The notes: generated by a model from the letters alone, not told the origin. A stretch of DNA of 64,000 bases from Typhlomys cinereus (GCA_023101885.1 JALPQD010000053.1:5957447-6021446); one strand, 5' to 3'. Numbered from the stretch's first letter, positions 12,596 through 26,351 are shown. A program made the numbers and translations.

Positions 12596-12897
12596 GGGGC
12601 TGGAGAGGTGGCTCAGGGGTTAAGCCTCTGCCTTGAAGGCAGAAGGTCCTGAGTTCGGATCCTAGACCCCAGGTATAGACGCCAGGGGGAAGCGGGGGCG
12701 GCCTGCGTTTCCGGTCCTGGTAGGGCGGAGCCTGTGAATCCCCGGGCAGAGTAAACAAGGAGGAGGTGGAGGCGTCCATGGTGGTTCCCAAATTCATCTG
12801 TGGTTCTACATACACACACATACATACATGCATGTGCACACACACGCACACACGCACAATTGAATAAATGATAAAACATAATAAAAAATTATTTTAA
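12596..12897 (+). repeat. Young GC-rich tRNA-derived SINE (family A), copy 2
   Basis: A full-length head, GC-rich body, CA/TA-rich tail and A-rich end. It is flanked by a near-perfect duplication (aaaaccactacc before, aaaacccactacc after). Confidence 0.88.
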
Positions 12898-14064
12898 AAA
12901 ACCCACTACCCACTGGGAAAGGGACAGGCTCCAAAATGAACCGAGGAGGTGCCCAGAAATGCTCCCGGAGCCTAGGACATGGTTGTATGAGATTTTTTCT
13001 GTGAGCAGCCATCTTAGATTTGCCCCCAGCATGAGCTAAGGAGAATGCTGAAATATCCCATCCTGGAGGGAGGGGGTCTCAGAAAGTTAATAGCTCCTTA
13101 GGCTCAGGAAGGTCCTTGGGACTGACACGCTTGTGGGGAGGGGCTCCTTCCAGGACATAAAAACGTAGTAAACAATTGTGGGAAGAGACTCTATTAACCA
13201 CTGACCAGATAAAAGGAGACCACTGACCTTTTCCAGTCAGTTTAAAGGGACCCCAGAACAGTCAAATCTGGAAGAGGCTGCCCGGTGGGTTAGCCAAGAA
13301 GTTGGAAGAGAAGTCAGCACATAGTCCAGCAGTCAGACCCCAGAGAATCCCAAAGCCTGGAGGAGCTTTCCTAGCAAGTCACAGAGCAGAGAACTCCAGG
13401 GGTGCAGCTTCTGTTGAGTCTCATTCATGCTGGGCGGAAGCTTTCTAGTGAAGCAGCTGCCTTTGAATTGTCCCTACTCTTAAAGTAACTTATCCATACT
13501 GCAGTAAGTAACCCCAATAAATGTATTGGTTCATCAAGTTTGACTTTGACATAATTGTTACTTGAAGTCTGTCATCAAACTTCTACCCAGGGTGGATAGA
13601 TGGGTTATGCATCATTGCCCCAGGAAAAGTGTTCATATAGCAGGCATATAACACCAGCATGAATAATAACACACCTCCTCTCTCCATGTGTCAAGCCAAT
13701 GTGTTAGATATTAGAAGAGGGAAAGGACAAATCACACAGAGGTTATCAAGGAGATTTCTCTGGAACAGGAAGATCCATGGATGTCAAGGCGAGTGAAGCA
13801 AGGAAGTGTTGATTCTAGAGCAGTCATGTTGAGCTATGTGTACCACACATCATTCAATCTCATTTCCCTTCTGCCACCTCTAATCTCATCTGCATGACTT
13901 TATGCTTGTTTTCAAATCTCTTAGACCATCCTGCTACAGCATTACATTATTTAGTAGAGCCCAGTCTTCTTTACCATAGACTTGGGGAGGATTTGTGGGT
14001 GAGGATGGGTGTGTCCCACTGTCATTTCCTGACTTCTGCACAGTCTCGAGGTACATGGCTGTGA
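12898..14064. other. No recognised gene; possible old LTR at about 13000-13560
   Basis: An AATAAA at 13516-13521 followed by tgtattggttcatcaag, and upstream short TATA-like motifs, hint at a degraded LTR, but I cannot assign a family. The remainder is unassigned. Confidence 0.35.
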
Positions 14065-14417
14065 GGTAGAAAAATGTAAATTGTCAAGACACTGCTAAAA
14101 GTTATGGAAAATTACTGAGTGCCTAAGATACACTCCACCTCTGTAAGCTACATCTGTGCTACATCTGATAAGAGTCAAGGTTGTGGGTCCATCTGTAGTT
14201 AGCCTGCCCTGCTGACATTTAGTAACCTTTGCTTCTGCTTCTGGAAAGTCTTGCTTCGCTTTCTGCACCTCTGCCCTGCTTTAGTATAAAATGAAAGTAC
14301 AAGCTAAACTTCAGATTGGAGTTCTTGGGAACTGACTCCAGACCACCAGTGAATAAAGCTCCTCTCTTCCACCATAGTTGGTGTTTGAAGAATTATTCCA
14401 GAATAACGCCCGCAACA
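14065..14417 (+). mobile_element. ERV1-like solo LTR (putative)
   Basis: It contains a TATA box (tataaaat, 14285-14292) followed 67 bp later by AATAAA (14352-14357) and an end resembling class I LTRs (...acgcccgcaaca, ending CA at 14417). The 5' boundary is uncertain and no clear target-site duplication was found. No internal retroviral sequence is attached. Confidence 0.5.
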
Positions 14418-15526
14418 GATGCACAGCAGGTGCTAGGCGACAGTCAGGCTGCTCAGCCCAGAGCTCTTCATACCACTGTATACATGCAGAGCAAGGTGGG
14501 AATGGCATTCAGAAGACCAGAGAACAGAGACTTCCCAGTGGGGCACGGCCGCCACCTGACATCTGAGGAGCTCAAGGCACTGGAGACCAAAGACCATGGG
14601 CGACGATGTGATGTTCCCTCAGCCACTTTCACTCCCAAACTTAAGTTGAGACTCTCGCACTGTTTGTAATGTGTTTGGCTCTCTCAAGAGTGCCAGGACA
14701 GGCTTTGATCTAATTCCAGTTCCGCCTGTGTTTTCTACCCTGTGCTGAGCTAAGGACTGAGTCTGGAAGCCTTAGGAAATAAGCTGTCTCCCTGTGAGTA
14801 CGTTCCTGCGACACTAGCAAAGAAATCTGCAGAACAAGCCTCATGCTAATAGCTTTCGCTGCGCTCACCCAATGATGCCCAAGCTCTCACGAATTCATTA
14901 GAAGCCCTCTCTGCTTCCCCCTTTTATTACTATGCTGCCTTGTTTTTAATTAGTAATACTTCGGATTCAGCATGTAACTTGATGGGCAACTTAAAAGGAA
15001 CCCTTGGCAGAAGGTTCTTTTCTATACAAGGTCAAGATTATTCCCATTACTGCTTTAATAGCTTTCACAACACTCCAAATCTTGTTTTCTTTCCTTAGAC
15101 TGAATGGAAGAGTTATATTTTGGTGCTCCTGGATTCATCATAATTAAGAAATGCCATTAGGTGTACGGAGACTTGGTTGCCAGACTGGAGATCTGTTTCT
15201 CAAGGATCCCTTATAGAGGACTAGGAATTCCTGGAATGTGAGACACTTAGATCTTGGGTGCTGACAGCACAACTCGGGGTTTGGAGTCTTCATAGTGGCT
15301 TACTCTAGCAGCTTTCATCTTGGCTTATTTTTGTTTCCTTTTTTAATTATTCCTGAACATATCCTCTCCTTTTTTTTAATCATTTGAAACAAAAACTCAG
15401 TGACCCCATCTAGACAAAGGACACCCTAAGCCTATGCATATGACTACAAAGAAGCACCCAGTCCCGCCAAGGGGTGCTAACTTGCTCTGAATTCTCAGGT
15501 GTTGATACTGGAAGATGATTCTAGGG
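14418..15526. other. No recognised gene; partly single-copy sequence
   Basis: 14850-15010 is AT-rich with a TTTTTAATTAGTAAT block of homeobox-site character. The 117-codon open frame at 14316-14669 begins inside the upstream LTR and shows no domain. Confidence 0.4.
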
Positions 15527-15945
15527 TGTTGCAGTTGCTCTGCATAAATTCACCACCAAATGGCTAAAGGGAACAAGGGAGGGGGATTATTTTGGTTTAT
15601 AGACTTGATTACAATTCCTTATATAATTTATCAGGAGAGCTTATATCAACACCAGGAGCTGGCGTAACTAGCTGTATCACATCCACAGAAACACTGAGAG
15701 AGGGGCAGTCCTCACTTGACAGACCAGCATGTCTGCCCGAGTATACAGAACAATTCAAACTTCCTTGGCTCCCTCCACTCACCTGCCCAGGGACTCGTCC
15801 AACCACGATGGGCTGGGCCTTTCCCATCAATCAGATAATCTCCTTCAGGCTTGCTCAAGGTTCAGATCAATTGCTAATTCTTTACCACTGTATCCAGAAC
15901 TCAGTTTTCAATTGTCAAATTGACACATGTATCTAACCCTGACGT
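15527..15945 (-). mobile_element. MaLR-type solo LTR (family M1)
   Basis: It is antisense to the LTRs of the provirus at 25906-28358. It starts with tgttgcagttg and ends with the antisense of the LTR start (ttgtcaaattgacacatgta...). The promoter-side block aaccacgatgggctgggcctt is conserved. No internal sequence is attached. Confidence 0.75.
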
Positions 15946-18321
15946 GGTGACATCCCGGTGTCTTCCTATCCTCTTGTCTTCTATGCTCGGCTGTCAAAGT
16001 ACATCTTTACGATTGGTGCTTTGAGGCACACAAGAGCTGAACTTTCAACATGCAACAATCCATTGCTGCAAGTGAAATGAAAATAATGGCAGCATGCCTT
16101 CATCTGCCTCCTTTCTAGTAGAGGGACAAGTACATGGTGAAATGCGGGTGTTCCTTTTTTCTTAGGAACAGAGGGGTTTTATTTAACTTTATAAGTTGCT
16201 TATAAGTTGCAACTGCTTTGAAAGGTGTTGGAACACCCTCTGACACAGATACCAACATCTCCGGTGAGGGAAGCACCAGCTCCCCCCATACAAGCACCAG
16301 TTTGCTTGTATCCTTCACCTGAATATATTCCACGGCCAGCACAGTCGTCCCCAGAACTTTAATCACAGGAGCTTTGGAAATACCTGGGAGTAACTCAAGT
16401 GTGGCAATGTTCAAAGCATGAAAGACAAGCAAGTAGCATTGCATAGCCAGCCACTCAATGAGGAGTCATGCGAAGACACAGAAGGTTATATCAAATCCCT
16501 CCACATTAGAGTCTCGAATAACTAAGCACATTAACCAGTATTTGGCTCAGCACTTTTCCTCTATCAGTCACAAAAAATCGATATTGGAGTACAATGAACA
16601 CTTTCATTATTTTCCTGATGTTCAGTGTTCATACAGAAAATCTCGCTGTTATACTTTTGAAAGCCACTGATGGAAGCTGGCAACTGAACTGTTACTGTTC
16701 TTTTCTTTTTTTCCTATGAAAAGATATAATAGGCTTCACAGGTCACCTTCAAAATATGGTTCCATTCTTTTCCTGGGGTAGAGTTACTGTGGGATCAAGT
16801 GACTGAGGAGGCTGGAGACAAAAATGATGGCTCAGCAGGCAAAACGCGGGGCGCTGGCATCTCTGCCGAGAGCGAGGTCATGGAAACTCAGCGTGAGCCA
16901 AAGCTGCCCGCCGTGGAGACCACTGAGCGCGAGATCCTGGCTTGCTCCCCCCAGTGCCTGCCTGACAGGTGTATGAACTCCAGCCAAAGTTTCAGCGAGT
17001 GACTTGCCCATTTTGCAGCGCCAGGCTGGTCCAGTGATTTGCCACGGAGTCAGGAGGTCCGGTGAGAATTCCACTGATGTTTTTAAAATAGTCTTGACTT
17101 CAAGTGAAGCCATTCGACATGGGGGAGGACTTTGGCATTAGCCGGTTTAGGCTAACAGAGGTCTGTGGGTCTCTCGTGACTTTGGGGATTTTTGTTTTTG
17201 GAGAAGACTTCTCCAGCTGCCTCCAAGTGACATGGTAAGGTGTGTCAGCTGGAGTGCGTGAGAGGGGTTTGTGCACACGTGTATGAATGAGTTCTTATCG
17301 TCTGTCTGTAAGTCAGCAGGGATTGGCTTTCTTCTTTTGGGGATGGGAATCTGCCAGGGGAAAATTGCTTGCTCTTGTGAATAAGCTGTTGGACCCGGGT
17401 TGAGCAGCTCTTAGTAGAAGTGAAAGGCAGCTGCACATCCCGATCTAAGCTCAGAACCTAGAATAGACTATTAGTGCACACTTAAGTGCTGTTGACAAGA
17501 GAGACAGGGCTGCGGGACTCCGATTAGCCAGCCTGTGCTCCCTGCTCCCGAGGTCCCGGCTGTTAAGGTGGCTCACACCAGACTGTCTTGGTGCTCCTGC
17601 CTCACTCAGCCTTGGCTTCTGGGCTCTAGCAGGGGCCGCGACAGTCACACTGGGTGAAAACCCATGAGGGTGGCACTGTGACTGTTACATACCATACTCT
17701 CCCTGGTAGAAGATAGAGGGTGACATTCCTGTCAGATCCCCAAACCCGTGTCCCATCTTCCCTTCTGAAGAAAGTTGCTAGTGAAAATGAGGTTAATTCC
17801 ATAGAGCTGGGGATTCCAAAGGAATAGAAATCTCTACAGCGATCCAAAGTCTTCAATCTGACTATTTGTTTGCTGTTGGTTATTTTCTGTAAAGGCCTAT
17901 GTACAAGAAGCCCGAGCAACTGACTGCTTATGGGCCTCTCTTCACTATCATCTTTCCATCCTGACTCTCTAACTGTAAAGAAATATTAATATCTTGAATC
18001 CCTTTGCTGCTAGGATGGCAGTGAGAGTCTGTCCCTGAGCTCGCTGTCACTGCCTGCCTTTATGTCTGTGTTTTGTAACAGCTGCGGACTCTTAAAATCA
18101 AAACATCCACACATGAAACCCAAGTAGTAAATATTACCCTGTTCCAAATTTTTGAAGAGTAATTTTACTTTTTTGTGTTTGGTCTGTTTATGCTTCACCT
18201 CTTCATGCCTGTCTTTTGGTCACGTTCTCCTCTTCAACCCCCCTCCCCCCACCCAAACGCTTAGCGTATTTCTGAGAAGACAAGTCCAAGGAAAGAGAAA
18301 AGCTGAAAGCAGAGTGGGCTC
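15946..18321. other. No recognised gene; downstream flank of LRRC30
   Basis: Mostly unassigned sequence. 16800-17060 is GC-rich with some CpG, and part of it (atggctcagcaggcaaaac) looks like a tRNA-SINE head. 17450-17660 is also GC-rich. Open frames up to about 110 codons at 16115-17113 and 17626-17919 lack recognisable domains. Confidence 0.35.
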
Positions 18322-18395
18322 ATTGGACCATGAGCTTGCGCCACGGACCAATGGCGATTGGTGGGAGGGAGCTGGCGATTGGTGGGAGGGAGCTG
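18322..18395. repeat. Tandem 21-bp repeat carrying CCAAT boxes
   Basis: A 21-bp unit occurs twice (18354-18374, 18375-18395), each copy carrying an inverted CCAAT box (ATTGG at 18357-18361 and 18378-18382). A forward CCAAT sits at 18348-18352 and another ATTGG at 18322-18326, giving four NF-Y-type motifs in about 60 bp. The cluster lies just beyond the proposed LRRC30 poly(A) signal. Confidence 0.6.
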
Positions 18396-18433
18396 GCGAA
18401 GAACACTGACGCTACACGTTGAAATCATTCACA

Positions 18434-18439
18434 TTTATT
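18434..18439 (-). promoter_or_regulatory. Candidate LRRC30 polyadenylation signal (AATAAA)
   Basis: A canonical AATAAA on the minus strand lies about 610 bp downstream of the LRRC30 stop. I saw no closer canonical hexamer between 18440 and 19046, so this would give a 3' UTR of roughly 0.6 kb. The assignment rests on position only. Confidence 0.45.
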
Positions 18440-19046
18440 ATCCGGAAGCTAGCACGCCAGCTCTGATTGTCACCACCACACACGTCACAGACAGCCTGAC
18501 CAGCGCCCCCGCAGGCGTCTTGAAGGAGAAGCTTCCACAGTCTCTTCCCCAGGACTCTTGGGACGACCTCTGCCTTGTTTGGTCCCTGGCAACATGGAGC
18601 CAGCCCCATCTTGCCCTGTGGTCCCAAGCAGAGCTGGTTTTGGGCTAACCTGGGAACTTGTCTTGCCATTACCAGGGTAGAAACCACCCAAACCTAGATG
18701 GTTTCCATACTGTACACTGTACTTAGCACATAGTAGATAATAATATCCCACTTTTAGGGATTACATTGAATTCGGATCTGTCATTCACCTTACTGAATCC
18801 TACTGTCAGAGCAAATGGATCCTGTGATCTAAAAACCAAAAGCTTGCTTCTACATTATACTTCGCATGAGAGAAGCTTCCTACCCTGAGGTACTAAGGAC
18901 TAACGGAGTTAAGAACAAGCCCTTCGTCTGGTCAGCTGCTTGACCAATGACTTAACAGACATTAAAAGCAGAAGCTCACACTAGAGATGTTCCCAGCTGA
19001 CAGAGTGCACGAGAGAGGGCTCCTGTCCCCAGCAAACACGTCTGCA

Positions 19047-20740
<1,694 letters not shown>

Positions 20741-20746
20741 TATATA

Positions 20747-20765
20747 TTTATTTGTTTGTTTATTA

Positions 20766-20814
<49 letters not shown>

Positions 20815-21032
20815 GCCTGTGAACAAGAAGGCACTTGAGAGTGTATCCCTATGGAGGTTCAAGGATGACATCTGGAATCAACCTGGATTGCTCTCCCTCC
20901 TTATTGCTTTGCTCTAGGGATTTCCAGGACCAGAAGTACAAGCCACCACTGTTTCTGCCAGAGATCTAGATATCTGAACTCAGGTCCTTTTGCTTGTGAG
21001 GCAAAGGCTTAACCCTGAGCCATCCCCAGCCC
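20747..21032 (-). repeat. Older tRNA-derived SINE (family B) with (TG)n
   Basis: Antisense (TG)n at 20768-20812, then the body (ttgctttgctctagggatttcc) and head (ggcttaaccctgagccatccccagcc). Family B shares its body plan with young family A but is AT-richer and more diverged. Confidence 0.75.
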
Positions 21033-21133
21033 AAACCAGGATGATTTTAAATGATAAAACATCTACTTAAATACAGGGCATTTAACATCCCAAGAAGATA
21101 ATATCACCCGTTTTAGCTATCTACTCTTCAGTA

Positions 21134-21136
<3 letters not shown>

Positions 21137-21192
<56 letters not shown>

Positions 21193-21222
21193 TTCCCCAG
21201 CTCTCTCTCTCTCTCTCTCTCA
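21137..21222. repeat. (CT)n microsatellite in two blocks
   Basis: Two long CT runs are separated by tctctttccccag. Confidence 0.9.
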
Positions 21223-21244
21223 AAGCACTTCTACCCTAACTATG

Positions 21245-21510
21245 CAGAGTTCATGGGTGGTATAGGCTAAATGTCCCCTCCCCAAAGTTCTCATGTTGAG
21301 ATCCTGGTCCAGCCCCTCAGAAAGAGACGGTGACTCTGCACAGAACCCCTTGAGGACAAGAAGAAGATCCCTGTCTGAAAGCCAAGCAGAGGCCCCAAAG
21401 AAATCAGCAGCACCCAGCCTTCTGCTCTCTGGGACTGTGGGAGAAATAAGCCATGTGGTGGATGATGTGGTCTGGTGTTGTGGCTCTGTCGCAGCCACAC
21501 TGGCAAACTT
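21245..21510 (+). mobile_element. MST/MLT1-like MaLR LTR, ancient
   Basis: The order of blocks (ggctaaatgtcccctcccc, tctcatgttgagatcctggtcc, ...ttctgctctctgggactgtgggagaaataagcc) follows the pan-mammalian MLT1/MST LTR. Confidence 0.65.
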
Positions 21511-21989
21511 AGTGTGGTTGGAAGGGAAGGGATACTTTCACGTAGGTGGAAAATGTTAAAAATAGGCAGTGATGAAGGGGAGTAGGCACAGCCAGGTGAT
21601 GGCCTAGGTTCTGAAGGAGCTGCTCGTGCTGTTGGTGAGGGGTGCTTGGTCGACAAATGTGCAGCCCTTGCTGGCCCCAGAAACCTGCATGTCCATCTCT
21701 CCCCCTACTGAGGAGCTGTCCCAGGGCAAGAGGACAGCAGAGGCTGTTAGAAACTGGCAAGCCACTGCTCTGTCCACATGGCCTTGAAAGACCTGGCCCT
21801 TCTGAACTGGATCAGCACCAGGATCCTTGAGCAGAGGAGTAAACTCCAGAAGCCATGGAGTATTGTAGTATTAAGAAAAAGATAATACTATGACTGATTT
21901 ATACTCTAAAGTGTTTGAGCAGATCATCTCTTAGCTATGCTGATTTCATAGAATACAGAGTTTCTCTTTAAAAAAAAACAGTTGTTAGG

Positions 21990-22210
21990 AACGAAGGATC
22001 CAAGTTCAGGATCCTTAAAAGTGCTAGGTGGAAATGGCAGTTGCCTAGGCTTCCAGCCCTGGAAGGAGGGGCTTAGAGAACTCAAGGGCAAAGCAAGAAG
22101 GAGGTAGAACAATCCAGGACCATTCCCAGAGTTACTCTTAGTCCTCCATTGGTTCACATAGAGACCTTTGTTATACCCCCACATGCCCACAACTATGCAC
22201 AAACCAACAA
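21990..22210 (+). repeat. Older SINE family B, 5'-truncated
   Basis: The body aligns with 34740-34900: an aaagcaagaaggaggtagaac-type block followed by aatccaggaccattccc and a CA-rich tail. The tRNA-like head is missing. Confidence 0.55.
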
Positions 22211-22234
22211 CAATGACAGAAAAAAAAATTTTCT

Positions 22235-22549
22235 TAGGCTGGAGAGATGACTCTACAGGTAAAGTACTTGCCACATAAAAATAAAGACCTGAATTTGATC
22301 CTCGCTCCCATGTAAAAGCTGTATAGTGACATGCACATATGACCCCAGCACTGGGAAGTCAAAGATGGAGGGTCCCTAGAGTCCATGGCCAGCCAGTTTA
22401 GTTGAATCAGAGGTCCCCAAGTTCAGTGGGAGATCTTGTCTCAAAGTAAACAAACAAGCAAATAAACAAATAGCATTAAAGGAGATCGGGGATGACACCC
22501 AGTGTTGACCTCTGGCTTCCATTTGCTTATATATACATAGACAAATACA

Positions 22550-22589
<40 letters not shown>

Positions 22590-22590
22590 A
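22235..22590 (+). repeat. B4-type SINE with (CA)n
   Basis: Head ggctggagagatgactctacagg, B1-like body with tgaccccagcactgggaagtc, gagatcttgtctcaaagtaaac, then a tail with (CA)n at about 22543-22588. Confidence 0.75.
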
Positions 22591-22682
22591 GGACATATAC
22601 ATGTAACATACACAGAGAGAGAAAGAGAGAGAGAATGCTTCCTCTTTTCATCCATGAGCAGGGAGTATTATACTATATGACA

Positions 22683-22980
22683 GTTTCAGCTGTCAACTTG
22701 ACTGACACTTGTGAGCCCAGGCCTCTGGGCATACCTATGAAGAATTACCCACTTAAGGCAGATCTTATTTACTGCATAACTGGTATGGGATGATCCAGCA
22801 CATAGCAGGAGGGAACCATTCCCTGGGCAGGAAGATAAGAGAGCAAGCTAGTTGGAATTTGGCAAACTTGCCAGCTAGAAAGTATGTGTTGGTTCTTGTC
22901 CCTCTCTCAGTTCTTTCTGGGGATACATGTGGCTCATTCCCTTGAACCTTACTGGTAACTCTCCTGTCATGATGGAATGG
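22683..22980 (+). mobile_element. MaLR-type LTR, divergent M1-like
   Basis: It begins with gctgtcaacttgactgacac and keeps the order of blocks of the M1 LTRs (a central ggatgatccagcac..., a 3' part tcctgtcatgatggaatgg). The 3' terminus is lost. Confidence 0.5.
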
Positions 22981-23404
22981 AATATGAAATCTCCTCATTC
23001 AGCTAAATTGTTTGGGTTCTATGTTCATTATGAGAATGATACCTGCTCATTCTACATTTATGACACGGAAGAACAAGAGTTAAAAGACCATTCCAGAAAA
23101 TTCTGAAGTACTGGATTTGATGCCTTCCAAAAATAATTCCCGCCATCTCCTGTAAGGTTCTCATGTATCTGGAAGGCTCGTTCTGTGGATAGCAGGTGGA
23201 CTTTCTTCTGCTGTTTTAAAATGTAAGTTCTGCCCTCTTATTTGGGTGTCTGTTTGATCTGAAGCTAGAGGATATTCATCTTGGGTATGAGTTGCTTCAT
23301 CTGTGAGCATGTTTTCTTCAGGAAGTTGACTAGAACCCTCTTCCTGCTCTGTGAATCTGATCCTACAGCAGACAGGAGTATGGGTGAGAACATGGAAATC
23401 CATT

Positions 23405-23740
23405 TTCATTGGTTCCTTTTCTAATCATGTGACCAAACACCTAGCAGAAGCATTTTAAGAGAGAACAGATTTCGTCTGGACTCATTGCAGTCCATCATGG
23501 TGGGGAAGCATGGCAGTGCTCATGGCAGCATGCACATGTAACTGGGGTGCCTCACATCTCAGTGGACCAGCAAGAGTGGCCTGAAGTCAGAAGTGGATTC
23601 AGTCTATAACTCCAAAGTCCAGTCCCTAAATCTCTACATTTATCAGCTAGATCCCATGTCCAAAAGATTCCACGACTTCCAGAAACAACACCACCAGCTG
23701 AGATCCAAGTATTCAAACACCCGAGCTTGCCAGACACGTC
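23405..23740 (-). mobile_element. ORR1-like MaLR LTR, degenerate
   Basis: The antisense pattern aatcatgtgaccaaacacc, ttaagagagaacagat, tcattgcagtccatcatggtg matches other minus-strand ORR1-like copies. Confidence 0.55.
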
Positions 23741-24239
23741 TCACCCTAACCCTAATGTTATTTAATCCATTTCTTGCAAAATCTAAGAGGACTTTCATTT
23801 CAGTGACCTTGGCATTGGTTTGTGGGAGTGAATAATAAATGGGGGTGATGTAGACTATAGGATTTTCTACATATCCCACACATTTAGCTATTGCCAGAAG
23901 ATACTTTTTAAGACTCTCCTAAGGAATTTCAGCTGAGAATAAGCCTTCCAAGGGAACACTGCTGGACCAGGTTTCAAAATTCCAGGACATAATAAATAAG
24001 ATGATAAGCTTTAAAACTTAAACAACTAATGGAAAGCTTAATTGCATTGAATATACCCAATTCTTTTATGCGTTTTTCTACATTCTGAATGATTGTTGTT
24101 CTAACCCATAAAAAAAATCAACATTTTCCATACTCCAAAGTAAAATAAAACCAAAATGATGAGAGTGTGAAACAAGAGCTTAAGGAAACATCTGAAGCAA
24201 CTTCCAAATTCAATGGATTCTACGAAAGTTCTATCAAGT

Positions 24240-24352
24240 CAGAAGTCAGGCATGGTGAGACATGCCTAGAATCCAGCATTCAAGGTAGCTGGGGCAGGAG
24301 AATCATGAAAATGAGGCTAATATGAGCATATAGTAAGACCTTGTTTCAAAAA
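24240..24352 (+). repeat. B1-like SINE
   Basis: gtcaggcatggtgagacatgcctagaatccagc...aggtagctggggcagg...accttgtttcaaaa follows the B1 monomer, highly diverged. Confidence 0.6.
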
Positions 24353-24495
24353 AAGTTCTCATTCCCACTACAACTCCTTGACTATGTCTACACACTTGTC
24401 CATTATTTTAGAAGATAGAAACACAGTTGTTTAAATGGTTTATAAACACAATCTTTTGGTGATTAAAAATGCTAAAAGTAGAAAATGAAATTCTG

Positions 24496-24593
24496 TTTGT
24501 TTTTTTTTTTTTAATGTGGGACCTGGGATCCAAACTCAGAATCTTCTGCTTGTGAGACAGAATCACAACCCCTGAGCCATCTCTCCAGCCCTG
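24496..24593 (-). repeat. ID-like SINE monomer with target-site duplication
   Basis: Only a tRNA-like segment of about 75 nt plus a poly(A) tail (T-run on the plus strand), with no SINE body. A perfect 15-bp duplication, gaaaatgaaattctg, flanks it at 24481-24495 and 24594-24608. It is therefore a real ID-type insertion and not a truncated copy of a longer SINE. Confidence 0.8.
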
Positions 24594-24654
24594 GAAAATG
24601 AAATTCTGAAGGGAGAAAATATTTTGCATACAACAGTCTAGACCTTTTACATAT

Positions 24655-24972
24655 ATGCATTTAAGTTTGTGTGTGCTGTTGTGCTATATGTTGAATGTAC
24701 ATGTCGGTGTGAGTATTGGACATGTGGAGGCCTGAGATGTATGGCATGTGTCTTCCTCATTCACTCTCTACCTTATTTGTTGAGATTTCTCACTTAACTT
24801 GGGACTCGTCAATTTGGCTAGGCTAGCTAGCCAATGAGATCTCTAATTTCCAACTGGGGTTATAGTCATGCATTGATACTCCCCAGCTTCTACAGAGGGG
24901 CTGGCTATCCAAACTCAAGTCCTTGTGCTGGCATGCCAGGGACTTGGCCAACTGATACCAATAGTCCCCAAT
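24655..24972 (-). repeat. B4-type SINE
   Basis: In antisense: the tail, a ttggctaggctagctagcc linker, a B1-like middle, then the head aactcaagtccttgtgctggcatgcc. Confidence 0.7.
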
Positions 24973-25020
24973 CAATTTCTTAAAAAAAAAAAAAAAAAAA
25001 CTTGATCTATTTGATCTCTA

Positions 25021-25555
25021 CATTGTGGTTTGAATGGAAAGGTCCACATGTTAAAAGCTTGATCCCCAGTAAGAAGTATTGGGAGGTGCTGTGGAGCCTT
25101 TAGGAAGCATAAACTGGGGGCTGGGAAGATGCCTCACAGGTTAAAGCCTTTGCCTTTCAAACAAAAGGACCTGAGTTCAGATCCCCAGCTATGATGGTGA
25201 TAATCCCTGCCTGGAAGGTAGAGCCTGGGAAAGCCCAGAGCAAAGCATTAAGGAGGTGGAGCCATCCAGGATGAGGACGATCAGTGTAATTGAGAAAGAG
25301 GTCTAAGGTCAGGTTGGGAGCCATGTCCTAGGAGAGCCAAAGCACCATCCTGCCCAGTGCTTTCACTTCCTGCCTCACTGTGTGACACTGGCTGCTGCAT
25401 GCTGTCCTGACATCTCCTGGGATGTGACACAGCCAACGGGCCCTCATGGAACTGAGCTTATGCCCCAAACCTCCAAATCTGTGAACTTGCCTATCTCTGT
25501 TCTTTAAAAGTATCTAGTCTCAGGTATTTCCTTATGGTAATGAAAACCTGAGTTA
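25021..25555 (+). mobile_element. ORR1-like MaLR LTR interrupted by a SINE
   Basis: The 5' part (attgtggtttgaatggaaagg ... gggaggtgctgtggagcc) is typical of ORR1. After a family B SINE at about 25115-25300 the 3' part resumes (cacttcctgcctcactg..., ...gtatttccttatggtaatg). Confidence 0.65.
25115..25300 (+). repeat. Older SINE family B, 3'-shortened, inside an LTR
   Basis: Head ggctgggaagatgcctcacagg with B-box-like gagttcagatcccc, then the body through agcattaaggaggtggagcc. It has no CA tail. Confidence 0.65.
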
Positions 25556-25905
25556 CACACCCAAATATTAACGCAAAACCTTCTGGGGCTAATGTTTCTT
25601 TGGGAGCACCGTCTCAGGTAAGCCAGGTAAGAGGGCAGAAGGAGGAAAAGCAAAGAGAGCAAGCAGGCGCTACAGGGTGAGGCGACCACAGCTTTGCATC
25701 AAGCACAGTCTGTTCCCATTGTTTACAGGCATCTACAGAGACAGCACTGAGCCACTATGTCAGGACAGCCCCTGGCATCTCTAAACTGTGCAATGGAAAA
25801 CCCAAAGCTCAGTCCAGAGTTAAAGGTGTAAGGGGGGATGGCTCAGGGATTAAAAACCTTTGCCTGGCAAACAGAAGGACCTGAGTTCAGATCCCAAAGT
25901 CTGTG

Positions 25906-26328
25906 TGTCATAGTTAGACACAGGTGTCAACTTGACAGTTAAGGGTTTGAGCTCTGGACATATGTGTAGAGAATTAGTGGTTGAGTTAAGTCCAGAGCAA
26001 ACCTGCAGGAGATTGTCTAGCTGATGAGGAAAGCCCAGCCTATGGTGGGTGGGACTAGGTGCTGGAATAAAATACAGAGAGTAGGTTGAGCAAGTTGGTG
26101 TATTGTGTACAGTCGGCCAGACATGCTGGCCTGGCAAGTAAGGATCGTCTCTCTCTCAGCCATTATGTAGAGATGATGTGGCCAGTTCCCTTGGCCTTAG
26201 TGTTGGTGTGTGCTCTTCCATCAAGCTGGACTATGAACTGTACTGAACTATCATAAGAAAATAAACCCCTTGTTCCCTTAAGCCATTTGATGGTGATTTA
26301 TCAGCAACAATGCATGCAAACTGCAACA
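25906..26328 (+). repeat. 5' LTR of the M1 provirus
   Basis: 423 bp, TG...CA termini, with an AATAAA signal 50-60 bp from the end. It matches solo copies at 15527, 41470, 45655, 48250 and 56002. Confidence 0.85.
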
Positions 26329-26333
26329 GAATT

Positions 26334-26351
26334 TGGTACCAGAAGTAGGGT
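26334..26351 (+). promoter_or_regulatory. Primer binding site, tRNA-Leu-like
   Basis: tggtaccagaagtagggt begins 5 bp after the 5' LTR and resembles the tRNA-Leu-type site known for ERVL/MaLR elements. Confidence 0.7.

Noticed and set aside
23741..23755. Short telomere-like caccctaaccctaat
   Set aside because: Only two repeats, which is too short to be an interstitial telomere.
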